From Scalindua sp964437425 (GTDB taxonomy: Bacteria > Planctomycetota > Brocadiia > Brocadiales > Scalinduaceae), in contig CAYTGO010000058.1 of assembly GCA_964437425.1 (NCBI GenBank), positions 1 through 19,956 on the forward strand: DNA of 19,956 nt, in the 5' to 3' direction. The position numbers and the translations under genes are program-made. Within the stretch, counting starts at the first letter, position 1. Each line of letters begins with the position of its first letter. Below, in pieces: positions 6,824 to 14,309 of the stretch. The notes under the pieces were generated by a model. It had not been told where the DNA came from. It ran no database searches and saw only the letters and a list, made by a program, of their open reading frames with translations.

Positions 6824-6877
6824 ATATGCACGAACGTATATATTTGTATTGACATAATGTGCACAATTGCGTACACT
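6824..6877. promoter_or_regulatory. Divergent promoter region with operator-like repeats
   Basis: On the + strand TTGACA (6849-6854), 17 bp and TACACT (6872-6877) make a near-consensus sigma-70 promoter toward the PilZ gene. On the minus strand TTGTGC with a TATATA-like -10 could serve the XRE gene. Two inverted motifs overlap these: ATATGCACGAACGTATATAT (6824-6843) and GTGCAC-N6-GTACAC (6859-6876). The first resembles the palindrome at 2589. They are likely sites for the XRE protein. Confidence 0.55.
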
Positions 6878-7104
6878 TCAGTCTGTTTAAATAAAGTGAA
6901 TAGCCCGGGTATTTTTTTTGAAACAGAGAGGCTAAAACGCAATATTATACCAAAACAGACATTGGTTTAATACGTTAAAAGAATATGCGTCCGCTAAAAA
7001 AATTTCCTTGGAACGGATGTCGTTTAATTCTTAAATTCCACAATCATTTTACTGTTCTTCATCTAAATATTAGTTTTCTACAACCTTCTACTCAAGGAAG
7101 AGTT
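6878..7104 (+). other. Long leader before the PilZ unit
   Basis: AT-rich sequence between the sigma-70 promoter and the first ribosome-binding site. An open frame from 6985 exists but has no ribosome-binding site and shadow-like composition. Nothing else is recognised. Confidence 0.4.
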
Positions 7105-7179
7105 ATGTGTTCAATTTTTAAGGTCTGGATCTGCAAATTCTCTATATCAGTCACAAGCTGGCGGTTCTGCCGTGTATAA
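7105..7179 (+). CDS. Possible 24-aa leader peptide ORF
   Basis: ATG at 7105 is preceded by a strong ribosome-binding site (AAGGAAGAG, 7094-7102). It encodes MCSIFKVWICKF, then SISVTSWRFCRV, rich in Cys and Trp. Its TAA (7177-7179) overlaps the GTG start of the PilZ gene (7172), which itself has no ribosome-binding site. Translational coupling is plausible; no homologue is recognised. Confidence 0.3.
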   Translation: MCSIFKVWICKFSISVTSWRFCRV

Positions 7180-7522
7180 GATTTCAGAAAGAAGAAAATA
7201 TCCAAGAATAGAAAAGCCATACATTACACGATTCCAGGTCAAAATAAATGTGGATATGATCTGTAAAGAGTGGGATATGGTCGTTGTAATCAATTTGAGT
7301 GCCGGCGGTATTTTCATTTATGCCAAAAAGAATCTGGAGGTTGGTACAATTTTGAATTTGAAAATAAGTTTTTCTTCTTCCCACCCCTCAATAATATGTG
7401 TCGGGAGAGTTATTCGAATGAAAAGAGTCCCGGACACACCTGCAATTGGTTTCGCAATTGAATTCACAGAAATCAACAAACAGATTAGAGAAGTAATAAA
7501 TAAAATAATTAATAACCCGTAA
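7172..7522 (+). CDS. PilZ-domain protein (c-di-GMP receptor)
   Basis: A single-domain 116-aa protein. The c-di-GMP-binding motifs are present: RxxxR in ERRKYPRIEKPY (R8 and R12) and N41-x-S-x-x-G46 in INLSAGGIFIY, where the usual D is replaced by N. The rest follows the PilZ barrel (LEVGTILNLKISFSS, CVGRVIRMKRV, AIGFAIEFTEI). GTG at 7172 is the only plausible start in frame; the frame is open upstream to about 7065 without another start codon. It would act as a cytoplasmic c-di-GMP effector, its partner unknown. No diguanylate cyclase or phosphodiesterase is in the window, but the YfiR/CHASE8 genes nearby are typical c-di-GMP-related parts. Confidence 0.85.
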   Translation: MYKISERRKYPRIEKPYITRFQVKINVDMICKEWDMVVVINLSAGGIFIYAKKNLEVGTILNLKISFSSSHPSIICVGRVIRMKRVPDTPAIGFAIEFTEINKQIREVINKIINNP

Positions 7523-7559
7523 CTTGCAACGCAGTTTCTTCAATCACTAAGCACAAAAC

Positions 7560-7616
7560 ATACCTGTTTCCTATACATTCTTACCCTGTTGACAGTCGCG
7601 TACTATCAGGTAGTCT
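7560..7616 (+). promoter_or_regulatory. ATACCTG-type promoter cassette, copy 4
   Basis: ATACCTG (7560), a degenerate second box, TACCCTG (7582) next to TTGACA (7589-7594), 16 bp, TAGTCT (7611-7616). The spacing of 29 bp is kept. Only one arm-like sequence (GGACAAATGTC) remains of the inverted repeat. It faces the gene at 7756. Confidence 0.7.
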
Positions 7617-7755
7617 TTAAGGACAAATGTCTTGTGTGTTAAAAAGATAGTTGGCAGGAGAGAGAAAAGAGGCGGAAGTTTGAGCCAGGAAGCAAGAAAA
7701 CAGAGATTAGAAAATACAGTTTTATTAGTCGTTTCAGATTTTACAGGGGTTATTT

Positions 7756-7989
7756 ATGACAGTAGAGACTTTTACAAATCGGAAAGACAAGACTATTGCA
7801 GAGCGATGCATACAGGTTTCCGCAGGCAGTAGCATCTACCAATTCAAGGAGAATGATGGATGGTTTCTGAGGATTCTGGAAAATGCCATGAAGACAAAGT
7901 TCTATGGTGAGCTACGCCTAAAGATTGAGAATGGAGTGGTTGTCATAGCCGACGAGGTCAGAAAACATAAACCAAAAAGAGTGCGTTAA
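7756..7989 (+). CDS. DUF2292/YezD-like small protein
   Basis: A 77-aa protein; AGGGG lies about 7 bases before the ATG. The C-terminal half (LENAMKTKFYGELRLKIENG, VVVIADEVRKHKP) matches the pattern of the DUF2292 family, a small beta-strand domain (YG.. then I.NG.VV.I.....K). The function of that family is not known. Residues 1-35 are extra and not recognised. The gene stands alone between a cassette promoter and a strong terminator, so it is its own transcription unit. Confidence 0.7.
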   Translation: MTVETFTNRKDKTIAERCIQVSAGSSIYQFKENDGWFLRILENAMKTKFYGELRLKIENGVVVIADEVRKHKPKRVR

Positions 7990-8043
7990 CAAATAAAAAT
8001 ATATTAAGTTTACCAATTTATAACTCCGGTATCGGAACAACCG

Positions 8044-8083
8044 AGCCAGCGAGTCCTTTTCGGGACCTGCTGGCTTTTTTTTT
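8044..8083 (+). terminator. Strong intrinsic terminator
   Basis: AGCCAGC (8044-8050) pairs with GCTGGCT; an inner GTCC/GGAC pair extends the stem, and nine Ts follow (8075-8083). It ends the transcript of the DUF2292-like gene. A run of nine Cs at 8147-8155 lies further on. Confidence 0.9.
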
Positions 8084-8182
8084 GGAGTAAAGGTGGTTCG
8101 CCTTAACGCACCCGCCAAACAAACCGTCCGGCAGGAATATTCTCTGCCCCCCCCCATTCCCTATGGGTATCAAGTATTATAT

Positions 8183-8239
8183 ATACCTACTTTGTACCTA
8201 TTCATACCCTGTTGACATTTGCGTTTTATCCGATAGCCT
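8183..8239 (+). promoter_or_regulatory. ATACCTG-type promoter cassette, copy 5
   Basis: ATACCTA (8183), GTACCTA (8194), TACCCTG (8205), TTGACA (8212-8217), 16 bp, TAGCCT (8234-8239). TACCTAT at 8195 equals the TACYYMT heptamer of NarL-type regulators. A CAAGTATTAT block precedes. It faces the regulator at 8367. Confidence 0.8.
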
Positions 8240-8248
8240 TGTGGACAT

Positions 8249-8349
8249 CTGTCTATTTATTAATGACAGTTATGTGATGTGAGAAATTTAGATTACTTGA
8301 ACAATTGAATATATTTTTTAATCAGAGATTGCATGAGTGTTATTTGTGG
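8249..8349 (+). promoter_or_regulatory. Leader of the REC-PAS-LuxR gene
   Basis: CTGTC (8249-8253), N11, GACAGTT (8265-8271) is the inverted repeat of the cassette family with one base less in the loop. Near the end, 8320-8349 resembles 5322-5352, including the exact 14-mer GAGTGTTATTTGTG at 8335-8348. This looks like the beginning of the start-less ORF, cut off here by the regulator gene. Confidence 0.5.
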
Positions 8350-8366
8350 TTAAAAGGAAAGATGAT

Positions 8367-9617
8367 ATGAAGAAAGTAAAAACATTAATTGTTGAGGATG
8401 AGATATTAGTTGCAAGAGATCTGCAGATGATCCTGGAGCAGATGGGGTATTCGGCAACGTCTATGGTTCCTTCCGGAGAGCAGGCGATAAAGGAGATAGA
8501 ACATGAAGTACCGGACCTGGTATTGATGGATATCGTGTTGCAGGAAGGGATGGATGGCGTAGAGACTGCAGAGATAATACACTCCCGATTCGATATTCCT
8601 GTGATATTCCTTACTGCTCATGGAGACAAGGCAATATTTGAAAGGGCAAAAAAGACTGAACCTTTCGGATATATTATCAAACCTTTTCAGGGAGAAAGCT
8701 TACGCAAAGCGATCGAGGTAGCCCTGCTCAGGCATAAGGCCGAACAGAAAAGAGATGCACATGCCCGGAAACAGATGAAGAAGCTTAACGAAACTCTGGA
8801 AGAACAGATTAGCAGGTACACACATATTGAGGAGAGATATCGTAAGCTGATTGAATCTACAAACGATGCAATATTCATAGCGGATGTTGAAACCGGAATT
8901 ATACTTTATGTAAACAAACGTGCTGAAGAATTGATGGATATACCTGCTAAAGAGATCGTAGGTATGTACCAGGAACAACTCTATCCGAAAGGTGAAGCCG
9001 AAAATTACAAAAAGATCTTTAGTGGCCATATTAGAAGAGGAGAAATAGTTTCTGAAGAGATCTTTGTGTGTCGCAAAGACGGGCATAGAATTCCTGTAGA
9101 GATTAGTGCAACTGTTATTGAGTGGAATGGTAAAAAGGTGATTCAGGGTATCTTTAGAGATATTGCCGAGAGGGTGAAGTCGAAGGAGATACTACAGGAG
9201 CAAAAAGAGTCTTTAGAGCAAAAGAATATAGCCCTTAGCGAAGTCCTGGGGCGGATCGAGGTCGAAAAGCAACAGATAAAAGACAATGTAATAGCCAATG
9301 CAGAGAATCTGCTATTGCCCACTATACAAAAGCTTGGACTAGCAGAGGAGTCACGTCAGCATGCACAACTGTTACGAAGAAACCTTGAAGAGCTAACGTC
9401 TTCATTTGGCACAAGGCTGGCCGACAAGAGATCCAAATTAACTTCGAGGGAAATTGAGATCTGCAATATGATAAAAAATGGCCTTACAAGCAAAGAGATG
9501 GCAGAGCTTTTAAATACCGCCCTCCTGACTATAGAAAAGCATCGTTCCAACATTAGAAGCAAGTTAGGCATAGCTAATAAAAAAATAAGTCTATCTGCTA
9601 TATTGAGAACATTTTAA
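8367..9617 (+). CDS. Response regulator, REC-PAS-LuxR HTH
   Basis: A 416-aa paralogue of the regulator at 693 with one PAS domain instead of two. The receiver (1-120) has E10/D11, D55, T83 and K105; PAS covers about 150-285 (DAIFIADVETGIILYVNKRA, then VPVEI-like IPVEISATVIEWNG); a coiled coil and the same VIANAENLLLPTIQKLGLA segment follow; the LuxR HTH is at 350-416 (LTSREIEICNMIKNGLTSK). The ATG at 8367 with AAAGGA upstream is preferred to a GTG at 8337. The recognition helix region is almost identical to that of the 693 protein (SLLTVEKHRNNIRSKLG versus ALLTIEKHRSNIRSKLG), so both probably bind the same sites. It is driven by a cassette promoter, so feedback is possible. Confidence 0.92.
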   Translation: MKKVKTLIVEDEILVARDLQMILEQMGYSATSMVPSGEQAIKEIEHEVPDLVLMDIVLQEGMDGVETAEIIHSRFDIPVIFLTAHGDKAIFERAKKTEPFGYIIKPFQGESLRKAIEVALLRHKAEQKRDAHARKQMKKLNETLEEQISRYTHIEERYRKLIESTNDAIFIADVETGIILYVNKRAEELMDIPAKEIVGMYQEQLYPKGEAENYKKIFSGHIRRGEIVSEEIFVCRKDGHRIPVEISATVIEWNGKKVIQGIFRDIAERVKSKEILQEQKESLEQKNIALSEVLGRIEVEKQQIKDNVIANAENLLLPTIQKLGLAEESRQHAQLLRRNLEELTSSFGTRLADKRSKLTSREIEICNMIKNGLTSKEMAELLNTALLTIEKHRSNIRSKLGIANKKISLSAILRTF

Positions 9618-9660
9618 CAAGATATCCTTCCTCATTCTCCGTAAATACCAAGTATTATGC

Positions 9661-9717
9661 ATACCTGTTTTATACCTGTTCATACCCTGTTGACTATTAC
9701 GTAATATCAGATAGCCT
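9661..9717 (+). promoter_or_regulatory. ATACCTG-type promoter cassette, copy 6
   Basis: The clearest copy: ATACCTG at 9661 and 9672, TACCCTG at 9683, TTGACT (9690-9695), 16 bp, TAGCCT (9712-9717), preceded by ATACCAAGTATTAT. No AACTGTC repeat follows. It faces the receiver/kinase operon at 9745. Confidence 0.85.
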
Positions 9718-9744
9718 TTATCAAATACCACACGGAAGAACACT

Positions 9745-10278
9745 TTGATTTTTCCATTAAAACGCTTGCATATTAAAGCAGAGCAAGTTGGTGGTGATTA
9801 TAAAATTGAAAATGAACCAGGGTGGCCATTGGAAGAGAGAAAAAATGTACTTATAGTAGAAGATGATCCGGATTACGCATACTTGATAATTAACACACTC
9901 AATAAGAACAGATTGATTCTTATGGAGGATGGTCAGGAGGCTATAGATTACCTTCTGGAGGCAGGCTTATCAGATTGTGAAGAGTATAAGGATAGGGATG
10001 GTGGCAAAGTAAGGAAGTCCGGGGTGGATTTGGTTGTCCTGGATATTAATTTGTCCAGGACCAATGGCATGTTTGTCCTAGAGTTTATAAAAAAGAATTC
10101 AAGATATTGCAAAATACCTGTGATTGTCCTGTCTACAAATTATGATAAAGAGACTATCCGGGAGGCGTATGAGAGTGGGGCTAATGGCTATATAACAAAA
10201 CCGATATCCTATGAGTGTTTTGTTGACAAAATAAAACTACTTCAGAAATACTGGCTTGATACAAATTCACTGCCTTAA
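9745..10278 (+). CDS. Single-domain response regulator, Rcp1-like
   Basis: A 177-aa protein made of one receiver domain after a 33-residue N-terminal stretch. Key residues are E39-D40-D41, phospho-acceptor D100 (LVVLDINL), S130 and K152 (YITKPIS). The long insertion between helix 2 and strand 3 (residues 70-95, EEYKDRDGG) is typical of Rcp1/CheY-like receivers that partner phytochrome or PAS kinases. The only starts before the domain are TTG codons; TTG 9745 has GGAAGA about 6 bases upstream and is used. No output domain, so it should act as a phosphate carrier or by protein contact. It lies 38 bp before the REC-kinase gene at 10317, probably as one operon. Confidence 0.82.
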   Translation: MIFPLKRLHIKAEQVGGDYKIENEPGWPLEERKNVLIVEDDPDYAYLIINTLNKNRLILMEDGQEAIDYLLEAGLSDCEEYKDRDGGKVRKSGVDLVVLDINLSRTNGMFVLEFIKKNSRYCKIPVIVLSTNYDKETIREAYESGANGYITKPISYECFVDKIKLLQKYWLDTNSLP

Positions 10279-10316
10279 AAGGAAAGAGAATGAGATTATA
10301 AGAAAGGTCTTAGTTT

Positions 10317-11417
10317 ATGGAAAAGGTAAGGACATTAATAGTTGAAGACGAGATATTTGTTGCAAGAGACCTGCAGATGCACCTGGAGCAGATGGGGTAT
10401 ACGGCAATGTCTATGGTTCCTTCCGGGGAGCAGGCGATACGGGAAATAGAAAATGAAATTCCTGATTTAGTTTTGATGGATATCGTATTGCAGGAAGGGA
10501 TGGATGGGATAGAGACGGCAGAGATCATACATAACAGGTTTGATATACCGGTGATATTTCTTACTGCTCATGAAGATATGGCAATGTTTGAAAGGGCAAA
10601 AAAGACAGAACCATTCGGATATGTTACCAAACCTTTTCAGGAGGAAGTCTTGCGTAAGGTGATAGAGATAGCCCTGTTTAAGCATAAGGCCGAACAGGAA
10701 AGAAAGATGCTTGTTAAGGAAATAGAGACGGTAAATAAAGATTTGAGGGATTTTGTCTACACTGTTTCACATGATCTGAAAGAGCCTCTGTTTTCAATTG
10801 ATTGTTATGTATCCATGATAAGTATTGCTTTTAAGGAAGGATTTGATGAAAAGGGCAATGGTTACATAGACAGAATAAAGGCAAATGTAGGAGTCATGTC
10901 AAACAGGATTGATGAAATTCTGGAGGTAGTAAAGGTTGGAATGGTGGCATATCACTTTAAGGATAACGCCAGCGAAGAGATAGTTAAGGATGTCATAGCG
11001 TCAAATGAGCTCATGATAGAGTCAAGCGGCATTAATGTGTCGGTCATACCCGGTTTGCCAATAGTCATGTGCGACAGGAATAAGCTGATGGCAGTAATTT
11101 CTAACCTGGTTATAAACGCTATCAAGTTCATGGGTGATGATAAACAGAGGCTTATTACAATTGGTTGTGAAAGGGAGGACGGTAATTATAGGTTCTTCGT
11201 TGAAGATACAGGGATTGGTATTAAAAAGGAATGTCAGGAGAGTATATTCAGGATCTTTAACAGGCTTCAGAATATAGACGTGGAAGGTAGTGGTGTAGGC
11301 ATGTCAATAGTCAGGAAGATCATTGAGAGACACAATGGAAAGGTATGGGTTGAGAGCCCGATCAGCAATGCAAAGGGTACAAGGTTTAATTTTACGATAC
11401 CGATTACGCAACAATAG
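10317..11417 (+). CDS. REC-histidine kinase hybrid
   Basis: A 366-aa soluble protein. An N-terminal receiver (1-120; D55, T83, K105), nearly identical to those at 693 and 8367, is followed by HisKA with H152 (FVYTVSHDLKEPL) and HATPase with N box (NLVINAIKFM), G1 (DTGIGI), F box (IFRIFNRL) and G2 (GSGVGMSIV). The kinase core resembles phytochrome-type kinases (SHDLKEPL). No transmembrane segment or sensor domain is present, so the receiver is probably the input. AAAGG precedes the ATG by about 10 bases. It can plausibly phosphorylate the receiver at 9745, the usual partner type for such kinases. Confidence 0.92.
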   Translation: MEKVRTLIVEDEIFVARDLQMHLEQMGYTAMSMVPSGEQAIREIENEIPDLVLMDIVLQEGMDGIETAEIIHNRFDIPVIFLTAHEDMAMFERAKKTEPFGYVTKPFQEEVLRKVIEIALFKHKAEQERKMLVKEIETVNKDLRDFVYTVSHDLKEPLFSIDCYVSMISIAFKEGFDEKGNGYIDRIKANVGVMSNRIDEILEVVKVGMVAYHFKDNASEEIVKDVIASNELMIESSGINVSVIPGLPIVMCDRNKLMAVISNLVINAIKFMGDDKQRLITIGCEREDGNYRFFVEDTGIGIKKECQESIFRIFNRLQNIDVEGSGVGMSIVRKIIERHNGKVWVESPISNAKGTRFNFTIPITQQ

Positions 11418-11505
11418 TTATGGCTCCTATTCTTTTGCCATTAATATCTGTAGCTGAATATCATGTAAGGTAATTTGTAGAAATTCAAAACATGAAATCA
11501 TCATT

Positions 11506-13632
11506 ATGAAGAATTTGATATCGGGTTTGTTACTGCTACTTACTGTTTTTTTTGCTTTCACACGGGTGGAGGCAAACGGGCCGACCGGTGGTTATGATAT
11601 AGATCTGACCAAACTTGACCTGGAGGAGTTGATGGAGGTGGAAATATTTGTGTCTACGTCTACACGTACACCGGTGGAGGCGGATAAGGCACCGGGTGCC
11701 GTCTACGTAATTACAAGTGAAGAGATTGAAAGATTACCGGTCTTTACCGTTGCGGATATCCTGAGACTGGTGCCCGGTGTATACGTTGTTTCAACAAACA
11801 TGGGTGAAAGGGTCACTATCAGGGGGTTTGGAGAATTTGCTTTCTCAGATAAGATACTGTTCCTAATAGATGGTGTTCCCTGGAACAGCCCGGACAAAGG
11901 TGGCTCGCCCGGGTTACCTCATTGGGATATATTCCCTGTTGAACTGATTAAGCAGTTGGAGGTGGCCAAAACTCCAGGTTCGGTTTTATACGGGAAGAAT
12001 GCGTTCTGGGGGACGATAAATATCGTAACAAAAGATTCAAAGGATACAGAAGGTTTTAAGGCACAATTTCTTACCGGAGAGCGTAATACAAATTCAGGTT
12101 ATATCCAATACGGTGGTGACTACAAGGATTTGGAGTGGTCTTTTCTGGGAAAATCATATAGACAGGATGGACCGATTAAGACACTTGAAGAGTCACAGGA
12201 GGAGCGTAACGAAGGATTTCTTAAATTACGCTATAAGGACCTGGTGGGTAGTATATATTTTGAGAATTACAGCCAGGAAGCCTTTCGCTTTGTCGGTTCA
12301 CAAAGAAGTTTTAATACCTTGGGAACACGGGAAGATTTGTTAAATGTGAATACGGAATACCGCAAGGAAATAAACAAGAAGATTACATCAACAACAAAGT
12401 TATCATTCCAGCATAGACGCGGTACTACATGTACCGCATGTCATTTCGGTCCATTGGATACTGATTCGAGTGAGGGCTGGTGGGGGAGCCGAAATGAAGT
12501 TAAGGATGACGAGGAGCAGTCCAGTCGTTTTTACATGAGCCAGCAGATAGACTATGACTTTGGGGATACCGTCATAGGAAAACACTTCGTTTCTGGTGGT
12601 GTTGACGGGTGGTACGACATAATCAAGAGGAAAGTTGCTGAAACAGGCGTGCTTACTACACTTCCTGATAAGCCGGACGAATATATAGATAGTGGAGGGC
12701 TGTTCTTGCAGGATCAGTGGGGACTCCTGGACGGGAAGATTAATCTTACACTGGGTGCAAGGCTGGACCATCATGAAAAGAGCGGATACGCGTTTACAAA
12801 GAGGATTGCCCTTGTCAGCCAGCCTTTAGACAAATTGACCCTTCGCTCATCATATACCAGCGCGTTTAAGGCTCCCAACTGGAACGATATGTATCTGCAT
12901 AATCTGATTGCCCCCGGGCTCAATTTTGGAGGAGACACGCTGGGACTTGATACATTAGGTGGCGGTTCCGATCTCGACAATGAATGTATAGATGAATACG
13001 AACTGGGTATAGAATACCAGTTTACGCCCAGGCTTACGGTCCGTGTGGATGGATACTACACCGAGGTTTGTGATTTGATTGTCAGTAAGAAAATTTCAAC
13101 CTTTACAAACCAATTTGTTAATTCAGATGAGACCGGCAGGATAAAGGGTGGTGAATTGTCGCTGGACTATAAATTTGCAGAGGGCAACTCCCTGAGATTG
13201 GGATACGATTATCAATGGACAAATGACTTTCCGAGGAACCAGAAAGATCAATTCAACAATAAAGTTGGAACAGCTTATGCGCCTGAGAACAAGCTCCACG
13301 GCATGCTGTTTATGCAGCCTCTTGAAAATCTTGATGTGAATATGTCCTGGTTCTGGAGTGATAGCTTCTGGATGCAGGGCTTTATATACGAAGACATAAT
13401 CGATGATCCATCACAGAGTGGGAAGTCTTCAAGCTACCATCTGCTAAATGCCAAAGCAAGTTATAAGCTTCCCCCGATAAAGAAGGTTAAACCCCAGGTA
13501 TTTGTAATCGGCCAGAATCTACTTAATGAAAAGGTTAATCAGTTTACGCATGCACATGATTTCAGGTCAGACTCGAAAGGAACCGGTATGGTAGGTAGAA
13601 GAATTGTAATAGGATTTGAAATAAGGTTTTAG
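11506..13632 (+). CDS. TonB-dependent outer-membrane receptor with a CxxCH motif
   Basis: A 708-aa receptor. It has a signal peptide (MKNLISGLLLLLTVFFAF, cleavage near VEA, residue 23), a plug domain at about 45-160 (APGAVYVITSEEI, ADILRLVPGV, TIRGFGEFA, VLYGKNAFWGTINIVTK) and a beta-barrel ending in GFEIRF with terminal Phe. It should import a scarce ligand, energised by TonB; the ligand cannot be told. Odd for the family is C309-T-A-C312-H313, a c-type heme-binding motif in a barrel region, in the sequence RRGTTCTACHFG. The ribosome-binding site is weak. It starts 88 bp after the kinase gene and is followed by the YfiR-like gene after 46 bp. A TonB receptor next to a YfiR-like gene and a CHASE8 sensor is a recurrent arrangement. 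Confidence 0.93.
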   Translation: MKNLISGLLLLLTVFFAFTRVEANGPTGGYDIDLTKLDLEELMEVEIFVSTSTRTPVEADKAPGAVYVITSEEIERLPVFTVADILRLVPGVYVVSTNMGERVTIRGFGEFAFSDKILFLIDGVPWNSPDKGGSPGLPHWDIFPVELIKQLEVAKTPGSVLYGKNAFWGTINIVTKDSKDTEGFKAQFLTGERNTNSGYIQYGGDYKDLEWSFLGKSYRQDGPIKTLEESQEERNEGFLKLRYKDLVGSIYFENYSQEAFRFVGSQRSFNTLGTREDLLNVNTEYRKEINKKITSTTKLSFQHRRGTTCTACHFGPLDTDSSEGWWGSRNEVKDDEEQSSRFYMSQQIDYDFGDTVIGKHFVSGGVDGWYDIIKRKVAETGVLTTLPDKPDEYIDSGGLFLQDQWGLLDGKINLTLGARLDHHEKSGYAFTKRIALVSQPLDKLTLRSSYTSAFKAPNWNDMYLHNLIAPGLNFGGDTLGLDTLGGGSDLDNECIDEYELGIEYQFTPRLTVRVDGYYTEVCDLIVSKKISTFTNQFVNSDETGRIKGGELSLDYKFAEGNSLRLGYDYQWTNDFPRNQKDQFNNKVGTAYAPENKLHGMLFMQPLENLDVNMSWFWSDSFWMQGFIYEDIIDDPSQSGKSSSYHLLNAKASYKLPPIKKVKPQVFVIGQNLLNEKVNQFTHAHDFRSDSKGTGMVGRRIVIGFEIRF

Positions 13633-13678
13633 GAAATCCATGGATGGTGAATGATGGACAAAGTTAAGGATATTAAAT

Positions 13679-14224
13679 GTGAGTGTGCTCAGGCTGTTTA
13701 TAACATTTGTCTTTCTCATAATTCTGTTCTTACCACAGGGTGTATTTTCACAGGGTTCAGGATCTGCTGAGTACCAGGTCAAGGCAGCTTTCATCTATAA
13801 CTTTGCAAAATTTGTTGAGTGGCCGGCTGAATCTCATGACAATGTCCTGACTTTGTGTGTCCTGGGTGATGGTTCTTTTCGTGACGCCCTTAATACAATT
13901 AAGGGTAAGGTTATCAGGGGAAAGAGGCTTCACGTTAAACGTGTTAAATCAATTCAGGATTTGAAGGATTGTAATATACTGTTCGTCGCATCTTCAGAAA
14001 GAGATAATCTTTCAAATATGATCGATGCCTTGAATGGTTCAAGTATATTAACGGTAGGAGATACTGAAGGATTTGCAGAGCAGGGTGTAATAATCAACCT
14101 CTACATAGAAAATAATAAGGTACGTTTTAAGGTAAATATTGAAGCAGCAAGGCGTGCTGACCTGAAGCTTAGTTCCAGGTTGTTAAAGCTTGCAAAGATT
14201 GTTACTTCTACCCCAAAGCCTTAA
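13679..14224 (+). CDS. YfiR family (DUF4154) periplasmic protein
   Basis: A 181-aa secreted protein: signal peptide 1-24 (MSVLRLFITFVFLIILFLP, cleavage near VFS), then the YfiR-like domain with AEYQVKAAFIYNFAKFVEWP, CVLGDGSFRDAL, ILFVASSE, ILTVGDTEGFAEQGVIINLY and FKVNIEAARRADLKLSSRLLKLA, all typical of the family. The GTG at 13679 has AAGGA about 9 bases upstream. In Pseudomonas YfiR holds the CHASE8-sensing diguanylate cyclase YfiN inactive in the periplasm. Here the next gene has the CHASE8 domain but ends in a histidine kinase, so YfiR probably modulates that kinase. Second gene of the apparent operon. Confidence 0.9.
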   Translation: MSVLRLFITFVFLIILFLPQGVFSQGSGSAEYQVKAAFIYNFAKFVEWPAESHDNVLTLCVLGDGSFRDALNTIKGKVIRGKRLHVKRVKSIQDLKDCNILFVASSERDNLSNMIDALNGSSILTVGDTEGFAEQGVIINLYIENNKVRFKVNIEAARRADLKLSSRLLKLAKIVTSTPKP

Positions 14225-14230
14225 ACATTT

Positions 14231-14269
14231 AGTGCCTATATTAAGCTTTAGTTCACTTTAGGCACTTTT
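14231..14269 (+). terminator. Intercistronic hairpin, possible attenuating terminator
   Basis: AGTGCCTA (14231-14238) and TAGGCACT (14259-14266) form a perfect 8-bp stem followed by four Ts. It lies between the YfiR-like gene and the sensor kinase and could lower kinase expression. The loop is 20 nt, so it may be a weak terminator or an mRNA-stabilising hairpin. Confidence 0.5.
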
Positions 14270-14309
14270 AACTTTAAACTCTTTCTTGGTGCTGTCCCCA
14301 TAATTCCAT

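Noticed and set aside
7632..7832. 66-codon frame overlapping the DUF2292-like gene
   Set aside because: Its end overlaps the better-supported gene at 7756 in another frame; no family resemblance, although AGGAG is present nearby.
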